A stretch of DNA of 64,000 nucleotides from Chitinophaga sancti (GTDB lineage Bacteria; Bacteroidota; Bacteroidia; Chitinophagales; Chitinophagaceae), in NCBI RefSeq assembly GCF_034087045.1, contig NZ_CP139247.1, forward strand, positions 5,730,001 through 5,794,000. Reading direction: 5' to 3'. Both the position numbers and the translations under genes were made by a program. Below, one piece after another: positions 8,658-17,075 of the stretch; position 1 is the first letter of the stretch; each line of letters opens with the position of its first letter. The notes under the pieces were generated by a model, which was not told the origin of the DNA, made no database searches, and saw only the letters and a list, made by a program, of their open reading frames with translations.

Positions 8658-10061
8658 ATGTATTTTCAGCACATTTATGATAAAAGCCTGGCTCAGGGCA
8701 GTTACTTTATTGGTTGTCAGAAAGCTGGGATAGCTGCTGTAATAGATCCTAAAAGAGATGTGGATACCTACCTGGAAATTGCACAACAGCAAAAGATGAA
8801 TATTACCCATATCCTTGAAACGCATATTCACGCTGATTTTCTCTCCGGATCCCGTGAACTGGCATCACTGACAGGTGCTCAAATGTTCCTGTCGGATGAG
8901 GGGGGCCCGGATTGGCAATATGAATTTGATCATACAGGCTTGAAAAATGGTAGCATCATAGAATTGGGCAATCTAAAATTTGAGGTCCTACATACTCCCG
9001 GACATACTCCTGAAAGCATCAGTTTTTTATTGACCGACACTCCTGCAAGCGATGCGCCAATAATGCTATTCACGGGCGACTTCGTTTTTGTTGGAGATAT
9101 AGGCAGACCAGATCTGCTCGAAAAAGCTGCTGGTCTGAAAGGCACACAGGAAATCGGTGCTCATCAATTGTTCATCTCGCTGAAAAAATTTAGTGCATTA
9201 CCGCCCTATGTACAGGTCTGGCCTGCACATGGTGCCGGCTCTGCCTGTGGGAAAGCCCTCGGTGCCGTACCTTCTACCACTACAGGCTATGAAATGATCA
9301 GAAACTGGGCCTTCAAATTCCAACAGGATGAAGAAGGATTTGTAAAATACCTGCTGGAAGATCAACCGGAACCTCCAAAATATTTTGCAAAAATGAAACA
9401 GCTCAATAAGGTAAACCGCCCTTTGCTGACAGAGGTCCCCACCATTAAAGCGCTTGACAACAACGAGCTGCTATCCGCATTAAAGAAAGGTTACAAACTG
9501 ATCGATACTCGAAACAAAAGGATATTTGCCGCCGGATATATTCCCGGTAGTATCAATATCCAGGCGAATAACTCCTTTAATACATGGGCAGGTTGGTTCC
9601 TGGATTATGATACACCTTTTATGTTAGTAGCTAATCCCAATGAACTGGATGATCTGATTAGAAAATTAATGCGAATTGGCCTTGACAACATTTACGGGTA
9701 TATTCCGGATATAAATGAATGGGTAAATGCCGGAGGCGTACCAGAGCAGGAAACAGTAATCTCCATTAATGAATTCAAGGAACTTTATTCAAACAATAGC
9801 ATTCAGGTAGTAGACCTGCGTAGTGCAACAGAATACAAGTCCGGACACATCAGCAAAGCGAATAACATATTTATTGGCCACCTGCCTGAAAATATGAATA
9901 AGATCAGCAGGGATAAAAAAGTTGTGATTCATTGCCAGAGTGGTGACCGCTCTACAATTGCTTATTCATTACTGGCAAGGGAAGGATTTAATAATGTACT
10001 GAATTTTTCAGAAGGCATGGACAAATGGATACAGGATAATAATCCGGTTGAACAGCAATAA
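8658..10061 (+). CDS. MBL-fold persulfide dioxygenase-like/rhodanese fusion
   Basis: 467 residues. An N-terminal metallo-beta-lactamase domain (~1-240) has THIHADFLSG (H56, H58, D60), TPGHTPESISF and GDFVFVGDIGRPDL, as in ETHE1-type persulfide dioxygenases, which oxidise glutathione persulfide to sulfite. Two rhodanese domains follow: the first (~265-355) lacks the catalytic Cys; the second (~365-460) has the active loop HCQSGDRS with Cys426. Cytoplasmic. It is the surviving member of a sulfur-oxidation locus whose permease is a fossil at 8095-8275. A terminator follows. Confidence 0.9.
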   Translation: MYFQHIYDKSLAQGSYFIGCQKAGIAAVIDPKRDVDTYLEIAQQQKMNITHILETHIHADFLSGSRELASLTGAQMFLSDEGGPDWQYEFDHTGLKNGSIIELGNLKFEVLHTPGHTPESISFLLTDTPASDAPIMLFTGDFVFVGDIGRPDLLEKAAGLKGTQEIGAHQLFISLKKFSALPPYVQVWPAHGAGSACGKALGAVPSTTTGYEMIRNWAFKFQQDEEGFVKYLLEDQPEPPKYFAKMKQLNKVNRPLLTEVPTIKALDNNELLSALKKGYKLIDTRNKRIFAAGYIPGSINIQANNSFNTWAGWFLDYDTPFMLVANPNELDDLIRKLMRIGLDNIYGYIPDINEWVNAGGVPEQETVISINEFKELYSNNSIQVVDLRSATEYKSGHISKANNIFIGHLPENMNKISRDKKVVIHCQSGDRSTIAYSLLAREGFNNVLNFSEGMDKWIQDNNPVEQQ

Positions 10062-10089
10062 ACTCAACCATTTCTGAGAATAAATGGGA

Positions 10090-10120
10090 GGGACATTCTT
10101 AAGGAGAATGCCCCTTTTTT
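10090..10120 (+). terminator. Rho-independent terminator
   Basis: 10-bp stem with one mismatch (10090-10099 with 10105-10114), 5-nt loop and six T. It ends the sulfur gene. Confidence 0.75.
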
Positions 10121-10531
10121 ATTGCCAGTTATTCAACGGGATTCTCATCCCTATTCTATTTTTAATAGTATTAATCTACATAGGCTATAAAAGCAACCTT
10201 AAAATATTAACCCATTCTACCATTAGTACATTTGCACAGCACATCCACTACACACAAGCTTCAATAACCCCCAAGCCACAATGATATAAATATAATCTCA
10301 TTTTTAAGCAGTAAATGTTTATTCGCTGAAATTATCGCATATTGCAGCCCGAAATTAACTTAAACGATTAAACTTTCTTTGTACCAGGGAAGAGAACAAT
10401 AAAAAAGCATATGCCAGAAAAAAAGAATTGCCACCAAACCATTTTGACGCCATATCCTCGCCCATCCTAAGGATGACACCTGGCATTTTACACCACCTAC
10501 CATCATTCAAAATTCTAATACAAGCCAACTA
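10121..10531. other. Intergenic region, nothing recognised
   Basis: About 410 bases, AT-rich, with no convincing gene, repeat or fossil on either strand. It presumably contains the promoter of the nuclease gene. Confidence 0.4.
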
Positions 10532-11518
10532 ATGAAAGAGAAAAAACTATTATCCCTCGCCGTTACAGTGGCGCTGATAGTATTTGTAACTTGTGTGAGG
10601 CTGCGCGAATCGTCAGTAAATATGACGCCGGATAAGCCTAAAAAAACCAATACAACAAAATCTTCCCACAATACCACAAAGTCATCTCAGGGTACACCCC
10701 CCTCCCGGACTATTGTACCTTCAACCTCCGACAATTGTGATACACACGTAAAGACCACCAGCGATAACAGTCATCTATTATTGGGCAATCCATCTGATGC
10801 ACAGCCATGTATGATGCTTGTCAACAATTATCTTATAGACAGAACCTATTATGTTGCATCTTACAACAGTCAACGGGGTACTCCTAACTGGGTAAGCTGG
10901 CATCTGGACGCCAATGATCTTGGCAAAACTTACAGAACTGATAACTTCAGAGAAGATCCTGAGTTACCTCGCAACTTTTATCATGTAGAAGGCACTGATT
11001 ATATCAGCTCCGGCTTTGACCGCGGACATAACTGTCCTTCCGGTGACCGTACCAATAATACCAGCGCTAACGAATCTACCTTTCTGATGAGTAATATGAT
11101 TCCACAGGCGCCCAGGAACAACAAGCGTACATGGGCTGGCTTTGAGGAATATACAAGAAATACACTCGTGAGCCATGGCAATGAATGCTATATCATCATG
11201 GGAAGCTATGGCACTGGCGGTACCGGATCAAAAGGCAAGGTAAAAACGATCGATCAGGGGAAGGTGACAGTACCCTCCCGTATCTGGAAAGTAGTAGTGG
11301 TTATTCCGGCCGGCGATAATGACCTGGAACGACTCAGTAATAACGATGTGACTATCGTAGCTATCGATACACCAAATAATGATAAATCAATTGATAACAG
11401 CTGGAGAAAATATATCACCTCTGTGAAAGCTATTGAAGATTCAACCGGCTATCATTTGTTATCAAATCTGCCAGAGAAAGTGCAGCTTGCATTGAAATCA
11501 AAAGTTTATGTTCCGTAG
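10532..11518 (+). CDS. Secreted DNA/RNA non-specific endonuclease, lipoprotein
   Basis: 328 residues. The N-terminus is hydrophobic and ends in FVTC (Cys21), a lipobox-like signal, so probably a surface or periplasmic lipoprotein. A Ser/Thr/Lys/Pro-rich linker spans ~30-66. The nuclease domain has the DRGH motif (163-166, general-base His166) and FLMSNMIPQAPRNNKRTW with the Mg-binding Asn, as in Serratia nuclease/NucA. It cleaves DNA and RNA to oligonucleotides, likely for nutrient gain or competition. Monocistronic, with a strong terminator downstream. Confidence 0.9.
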   Translation: MKEKKLLSLAVTVALIVFVTCVRLRESSVNMTPDKPKKTNTTKSSHNTTKSSQGTPPSRTIVPSTSDNCDTHVKTTSDNSHLLLGNPSDAQPCMMLVNNYLIDRTYYVASYNSQRGTPNWVSWHLDANDLGKTYRTDNFREDPELPRNFYHVEGTDYISSGFDRGHNCPSGDRTNNTSANESTFLMSNMIPQAPRNNKRTWAGFEEYTRNTLVSHGNECYIIMGSYGTGGTGSKGKVKTIDQGKVTVPSRIWKVVVVIPAGDNDLERLSNNDVTIVAIDTPNNDKSIDNSWRKYITSVKAIEDSTGYHLLSNLPEKVQLALKSKVYVP

Positions 11519-11562
11519 TTGCAGCACATCAATATTGGCAGGCTGTGTCAGCCTACATCCAT

Positions 11563-11601
11563 AAAATCGGCCTGGATCAATTGATCCAGGCCGATTTTTT
11601 A
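11563..11601 (+). terminator. Rho-independent terminator
   Basis: Perfect 18-bp palindrome arms (11563-11580 with 11581-11598) ending in a T run, after the nuclease gene. Confidence 0.85.
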
Positions 11602-11679
11602 ATAATATTTTGGATGCAGCCTTTAATAAAAATAATTCATCTGCATACTTACCATATGAAACTAATTCAGTATTAACTG

Positions 11680-11815
11680 CTACTTTTTTAGCAACTTCCT
11701 GTTAAACCACCTCTTCAACAATTCAGCTGCCGTAATATACCCCAAAATAACCAACAACAACCAAACTGTTGGTATTCGCAGCCAAAAAGGAAAAATGCAA
11801 TAAGCACAACACATG
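11680..11815 (-). pseudogene. Possible P-type cation ATPase C-terminal fossil
   Basis: Minus-strand residues PFWLRIPTVWLLLVILGYIT, then AAELLKRWFNRKLLKK and a stop (11680-11682), resemble the last transmembrane helix and basic tail of Mg2+-type P-type ATPases (MgtA-like; pattern LGYxLLxELVKRWFxRR). Only ~45 residues survive, so the assignment is tentative. The rest of 11602-12034 holds nothing else recognisable. Confidence 0.4.
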
Positions 11816-12034
11816 AAGAAAAATTACAACTGATCATTCACTAAAATGATAACAATCATCATTATAAAAGATGACTATTAACGACAAAATGATCACCATC
11901 AACTAACCACCATCAACTTTTACACGAATAATAAGTTCTAACTTAGAGAAAACATATGTACAAGATCCCCATCCAACAAGCGCGAAATAATAATAAATAG
12001 AAAAATTCATCATTTATTTCTAAAACCAATCATC

Positions 12035-12154
12035 ATGAAATCGTTGGTATACAAAAGTCCTGGTCAACTTTCTTATAGAACTTGCTAAACCAGTTACCCA
12101 GGCACTGCAGGGACTGCTGAAAAAGTGCTGAAGGTAATTTTTAACAACGACTAA
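12035..12154 (+). pseudogene. Internally deleted zinc alcohol dehydrogenase fossil
   Basis: ATG at 12035 starts MKSLVYKSPGQLSYR, which matches the N-terminus of zinc-dependent alcohol dehydrogenases (MKALVYHGPGK...). After an in-frame TAA, the same frame ends with GTAEKVLKVIFNND and a stop, resembling the family's C-terminus (...AxxxxALKVIIxxx). About 300 residues between the two ends are absent. The assignment rests on two short motifs in the right order and spacing from a stop. Confidence 0.45.
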
Positions 12155-12234
12155 AAAAGCCATGGTAACAATCTACCAGTGGTTCATTCACCTGATTGAT
12201 AAATCTGTCATTAAAAGCCCCTAAAATAATACTC

Positions 12235-15200
12235 ATGCAACCTCCCGTAACACCCCTCCTATTCCCGGATTATCTTTTTGAAATAAGCTGGGAAGTATGT
12301 AATAAGGTAGGTGGTATTTATACAGTGATCAGCACCAAAGCATCCTTTCTACAACAAAAACTGGGTGACCACTATATTTTTATAGGTCCTGATCTCTTAA
12401 AACAAGAAGGTCAAAATAACGGCTTTATTGAAGATAAAAACCTGTTGAAAGCATGGAGTGAAAAAGCAGCCACAGAAGGGCTTAAAATAAAAACCGGGCG
12501 GTGGAATATAGCAGGATCTCCACTGGTTATCCTTATAGATTTCACCACCTTCTACGATAAAAAAAATGAAATTTTTGGCGCGTTATGGCAAAAATACAGG
12601 CTTGACTCCCTCACAGGAAAATGGGACTATATAGACCCCGCATTGTTTGGTTACGCAGCCGGAAATGTTATAGCCAGTTACTACCAGTTACACCTGAATG
12701 CTACAGATAAAATAGTTGCACAATTTCATGAATGGATGACCGGCGCAGGTATTTTATTTCTTGAACAAAACATACCACAGATCGCCACCATTTTCACCAC
12801 CCATGCTACCGTACTGGGCAGAACATTGGCTGGCAGCGGGATCCCGGTGTATGCCTCAATAAATCAGATCAGACCTGATGAACAGGCCGCAACATACCAG
12901 GTGACCGCAAAACATTCTCTTGAAAAAACAGCCGCCAACATCGCCGATTGCTTTTGCTGTGTAAGTGATTTCACTGCCAGCGAATGCAGCTATTTCCTTG
13001 GTAAAACACCAGATATCATTACACCCAATGGCTTTCAGGCATTACCCGTAGCCGAAAATCAAAAAGCCATTTCACGTCATAAGCTCTTATCTGTGGCAGC
13101 TGATATCCTAAAGGAAACTTTGCCTGACAATACACTGCTCATCATAAAAAGTGGTCGGTATGAATTTCATAATAAAGGTATAGACCTCTTTATAAATGCA
13201 ATAGGCGCGCTAAAGAAACAACCCCTTCCACTCAAAATAATAGCATTTCTTTTTATCCCTGCCGCCCATATGCCCATAAAAGAACAAACAAAGGATACGA
13301 CAATCAATGTAGCAACCCATCATCCATATGCACCGGAAAGAGATGCCATATGCCAACTGCTACGTGAAAACAATCTGAATATACCTGACCATTCAAATAT
13401 CAGCATTATATATGCCCCGATTTACCTGGATGGTAATGATGGTGTATTCAACATGCAATATTATGACCTCCTGCAGGGATTTGACCTCGCTATATTCCCC
13501 TCCTTCTATGAGCCATGGGGATATACCCCAATGGAAAGCCTGGCGTACGGAATACCAACTGTCACAACAGATCTGTCAGGCTTTGGTCAGTCTGTCAACC
13601 AGCTCAACCCTACAGAAAGAAAAGGCATTTTTATCCTGCAAAGAAAAAACATCAGTGATGATGTTGCTACAGACCAGCTGACCGGATATATCAGTCAGTT
13701 CGCAGGAACACCTGTCCCAGTGCGGGCTGAGTTGAGTAATAGCGCATTGCAGCTCAGTAAATATTATCAATGGCCCGCCCTACTTAAACATTACTTACAG
13801 GCATATCATCTAGCCCTGGCGGAAAGCCAGCAAAGAGAAGACTTATTCAGAAATAAGCCCTGTACGTTACCCGCAGATATTTCTTCCATTCAGGACTCAG
13901 TCCCTGCATGGAGAGAAATTCATATTTCGAATACACCTGCACCGGCATTGAATACCTGCAGGCTATCCGGTTATGATAACCGCGACGACGACCTCACTGT
14001 TGCCTACTTCTGCATGGAATACGGCATTGAATCTTCTTTCAGAATTTATTCAGGTGGTCTGGGCATACTGGCGGGAGATTATTTAAAGACCGCCAGCGAT
14101 ATGAATGTAAGACTTGTGGCAATAGGACTGTTTTACAGGGAAGGGTTCTTCAGACAACAATTATCCGATACAGGCATGCAGTCAGCAATTAATGACCAAC
14201 AGGACCCTGCCAAACATGCCCTTGAAGAAGTAAAAAACAGTGATAATCAGCCATTGCAATTACTTATAACCTTTCCCGGAAGGCAAATACACATAAATGC
14301 ATGGAAGATTCAAATAGGAAAAACATCACTATACCTGCTGGATACTGATGTTATTACGAATAATGAACAGGACAGGCTTATCACCTCCCGGCTTTACCCA
14401 TCAGATAAAGAACAACGCCTGCAACAGGAAATAATATTAGGCATCGGAGGAGTATTGTTAATCCGGGCGCTGGGTCTCCCGATTGATGTATACCACTGTA
14501 ATGAAGGGCATGCTGCCTTTATGGCATTAGAACGTATCAGTAATGCAATAAAAGACAATCACCTTTCCTTTGAAGAAGCTTTCGAAATAGTAAAATCCTC
14601 CCAGCTATTTACTACACACACCTCTATGGCATCATCTATTGATACATATAGCGAAACACTATTGCATAAATACTTTTCAGGTCTGCCAGAGAACTATTTT
14701 ATCAGCTGGCAACAATTCATGAAATTGGGCAAAACAAATCCTTCAAACGACACCGAAGAATTTTCAATGTTCACCCTAGCTGCAAGAACTGCACAGGAAA
14801 TTAATGCAGTAAGCCGTATTCATCAATTTGTCACTTCCGGTCTGCTCCATGCTGTATGGAAAGATATCCAACCTGATGAACTACCGCTTACATACATCAC
14901 AAACGGTATTCATATCCCTACCTGGGCTTCAGAACAATGGCAACAACTATTACAGGAATGCGGCATTGACCTCAAAACAGGAAATGGGCCATGGGAGAAA
15001 ATACGCTCTATTCAGGACGACCAGATCTGGGCACTTAGACTCAATGCTAAAAAACAATTCGTTCAATCGCTAAGATCCCTGCTGGATAAACAACAAGCCA
15101 GCCACCATCAGTCACAGGAGAAATATAATGCCATCACAGCACTCCTGCAACCCGACACAATTTTTATTGGTTTCGCCAGACGCATAACCGGGTATAAACG

Positions 15201-16197
15201 TTCTGATCTCTTATTTCAGAACATGGACAGACTCAGACAAATTATTTCAAATACCCGGCAACCAGTAGTAATAATTTTTTCAGGTAAGGCACATCCTGCA
15301 GACACAGATGGTCTCCGTATGTTGCAACATATTTACACCAATACCAATGATCCACATATCCTGTTCCTTGAAGACTACGATATGGACATTGCGCGCATGC
15401 TTGTACAGGGAGTGGACCTGTGGCTTAACTTTCCTGTCAGAGGCAAAGAAGCATCCGGCACCAGTGGCATGAAGGCGCTCATCAATGGTGCATTGAATTT
15501 TAGTACCCGTGATGGCTGGTGGGCAGAACAATATGCAGGTGACTGTGGCTGGGCATTAAAAGAAGAGGCTACAGATCAGGAAATACAGAATTCATTGGAT
15601 GCGGAAGAAATATACAACATGCTTCAAAACGAGATCATTCCGCTCTATTATAAAAGGAATGAAAATGGTATACCAGTTAATTGGGTAGCCATGATAAAAA
15701 ACAGTATGGCCAGATCAGGCCAGGCTATATCCATGACTAATATGCTGTCAAAATATAATTATATCTATAAAAAATTAAAAGACCGGACCATTGTTCTCGG
15801 CATAAACAATTTCCAACAGGCAAAACACCTTGCTGAATGGAAAGATAAAATACTGAATGGATGGGATAGCATTAAAATCATAGACGTAATACCAGACAAG
15901 AAACAGGTGCTTTCAGGAAAAGCAGGTGAACAATTGCACGCATCTATTACCATTGATACAGGTATGTTAACGTCAGACGATATCGGCGCGGAGATTTTAT
16001 TTACACTTAAACATCCTGACACAGAAATGCTATTCAGAAAAACCCTCCAGTTGTGCCAAAAGCATGAAAAAGAATCGACTTTCAATGCCGATGTATTATT
16101 ACAATATTCAGGTGAATACAAATTCGCATTCAGAATCTATGCAAAATACTATTCAATGATTTACAAAACAGAGATGCCATTTGTTAAATGGGCATAA
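12235..16197 (+). CDS. Glycogen synthase / alpha-glucan phosphorylase fusion
   Basis: About 1320 residues from ATG 12235; an in-frame TTG at 12196 is a weaker start. Residues ~8-540 are a GT3-type glycogen synthase (FEISWEVCNKVGGIYTVIST; FPSFYEPWGYTPMESLAYGI). Residues ~585-1190 are a GT35 alpha-glucan phosphorylase of the short bacterial type (VAYFCMEYGIESSF; FARRITGYKRSDLLF; EASGTSGMKALINGALNFS with predicted PLP lysine K1080). A C-terminal beta-domain ends in MPFVKWA, as is usual for this family. One protein would thus both elongate and phosphorolyse alpha-glucan, storing and releasing glucose-1-phosphate. Cytoplasmic. Such fusions occur in Bacteroidota. Confidence 0.93.
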   Translation: MQPPVTPLLFPDYLFEISWEVCNKVGGIYTVISTKASFLQQKLGDHYIFIGPDLLKQEGQNNGFIEDKNLLKAWSEKAATEGLKIKTGRWNIAGSPLVILIDFTTFYDKKNEIFGALWQKYRLDSLTGKWDYIDPALFGYAAGNVIASYYQLHLNATDKIVAQFHEWMTGAGILFLEQNIPQIATIFTTHATVLGRTLAGSGIPVYASINQIRPDEQAATYQVTAKHSLEKTAANIADCFCCVSDFTASECSYFLGKTPDIITPNGFQALPVAENQKAISRHKLLSVAADILKETLPDNTLLIIKSGRYEFHNKGIDLFINAIGALKKQPLPLKIIAFLFIPAAHMPIKEQTKDTTINVATHHPYAPERDAICQLLRENNLNIPDHSNISIIYAPIYLDGNDGVFNMQYYDLLQGFDLAIFPSFYEPWGYTPMESLAYGIPTVTTDLSGFGQSVNQLNPTERKGIFILQRKNISDDVATDQLTGYISQFAGTPVPVRAELSNSALQLSKYYQWPALLKHYLQAYHLALAESQQREDLFRNKPCTLPADISSIQDSVPAWREIHISNTPAPALNTCRLSGYDNRDDDLTVAYFCMEYGIESSFRIYSGGLGILAGDYLKTASDMNVRLVAIGLFYREGFFRQQLSDTGMQSAINDQQDPAKHALEEVKNSDNQPLQLLITFPGRQIHINAWKIQIGKTSLYLLDTDVITNNEQDRLITSRLYPSDKEQRLQQEIILGIGGVLLIRALGLPIDVYHCNEGHAAFMALERISNAIKDNHLSFEEAFEIVKSSQLFTTHTSMASSIDTYSETLLHKYFSGLPENYFISWQQFMKLGKTNPSNDTEEFSMFTLAARTAQEINAVSRIHQFVTSGLLHAVWKDIQPDELPLTYITNGIHIPTWASEQWQQLLQECGIDLKTGNGPWEKIRSIQDDQIWALRLNAKKQFVQSLRSLLDKQQASHHQSQEKYNAITALLQPDTIFIGFARRITGYKRSDLLFQNMDRLRQIISNTRQPVVIIFSGKAHPADTDGLRMLQHIYTNTNDPHILFLEDYDMDIARMLVQGVDLWLNFPVRGKEASGTSGMKALINGALNFSTRDGWWAEQYAGDCGWALKEEATDQEIQNSLDAEEIYNMLQNEIIPLYYKRNENGIPVNWVAMIKNSMARSGQAISMTNMLSKYNYIYKKLKDRTIVLGINNFQQAKHLAEWKDKILNGWDSIKIIDVIPDKKQVLSGKAGEQLHASITIDTGMLTSDDIGAEILFTLKHPDTEMLFRKTLQLCQKHEKESTFNADVLLQYSGEYKFAFRIYAKYYSMIYKTEMPFVKWA

Positions 16198-16340
16198 TGC
16201 CTCACATAAAAAGGTAAAATCATGATACAACCAATTAAATAACAATTATCATAAATATATTACGCTCCACTTAACATTTAATTACAAAAACAACTGGTAA
16301 AAAATCCACCCATTTACCAGATATGCCGTTTCTTTGTACC

Positions 16341-16916
16341 ATGCTACAAATTCAGGACCTTATCCAGGCAGGACAAATTGATACTGCGATCCGGGAAACA
16401 GAAACAATGCTCGGCCAACTTTCACCAACCGACTTCCATTACGTGATCGGCAAAGACCTTCTACACCTAAAAAAACCGTTGACAGCATATTTCAACTATG
16501 TCTATACCATCCTGACGGAAGACGAGGAACTGGACATCAAGGCCCTATACCTGGAAATGAACAGTTTTACAACACAATACGACCAGTGGTTCCTGCATTT
16601 ACTGGCTTACGAGTCACTTATGAACCGCGACACCCCCGACTGGCTGGCAGATTTCAGCGGAGAAGCCCCCAAAACCCTTACCATCACAGGATTTGAACCA
16701 TTGCAGGAAGCCAACAAAAAATACATGGAATCCGAAAGTTACCGCAACGATCAATTGCGACAGGCATGCGAATTCCAGGAATATCTCGTCATACTCCGGG
16801 TGCAGGAACTCGTGATTGAAACCATCCGGGATAACAAAGGAAAAGCTCCCTGGGCAGAAATTCCTGTTTTCGTAGGGGCGCATGATTATGAAGATCTTAT
16901 CTTTATGATCCATTAG
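16341..16916 (+). CDS. Unknown conserved-looking cytoplasmic protein
   Basis: 191 residues from ATG 16341; an ATG at 16323 is in frame, but TTTCTTTG (16329-16336), one base off the -7 box, ends 4 nt before 16341, the same spacing as other genes here. N-terminus MLQIQDLIQAGQIDTAIRET suggests a helical-repeat start. The body is acidic and helical (residues LDIKALYLEMNSFTTQYDQW). No family recognised. It precedes the WG/Sel1 protein by 159 bp, which has its own promoter box. Confidence 0.6.
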   Translation: MLQIQDLIQAGQIDTAIRETETMLGQLSPTDFHYVIGKDLLHLKKPLTAYFNYVYTILTEDEELDIKALYLEMNSFTTQYDQWFLHLLAYESLMNRDTPDWLADFSGEAPKTLTITGFEPLQEANKKYMESESYRNDQLRQACEFQEYLVILRVQELVIETIRDNKGKAPWAEIPVFVGAHDYEDLIFMIH

Positions 16917-17063
16917 TTCTCTTCCCCTTTCTCCTCCTGTTGAGACGCCTGTTTCAGACCTGATAGGCCCGGTATTTAACACCTGATAAAAATATTAAAT
17001 TAACAGCGGGAACGAACTCTTCCCGTTGTTAGCCTTATATGATAGCCCCATTTAAAGAATTCT

Positions 17064-17071
17064 TACCTTTG
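17064..17071 (+). promoter_or_regulatory. -7 promoter element (TACCTTTG)
   Basis: Perfect TAnnTTTG ending 4 nt before the ATG at 17076, which predicts a transcript starting at or next to the start codon. Confidence 0.65.
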
Positions 17072-17075
17072 CTGC

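Noticed and set aside
10084..10284. 66-codon ORF after the sulfur gene
   Set aside because: Starts inside the terminator hairpin; low-quality composition.
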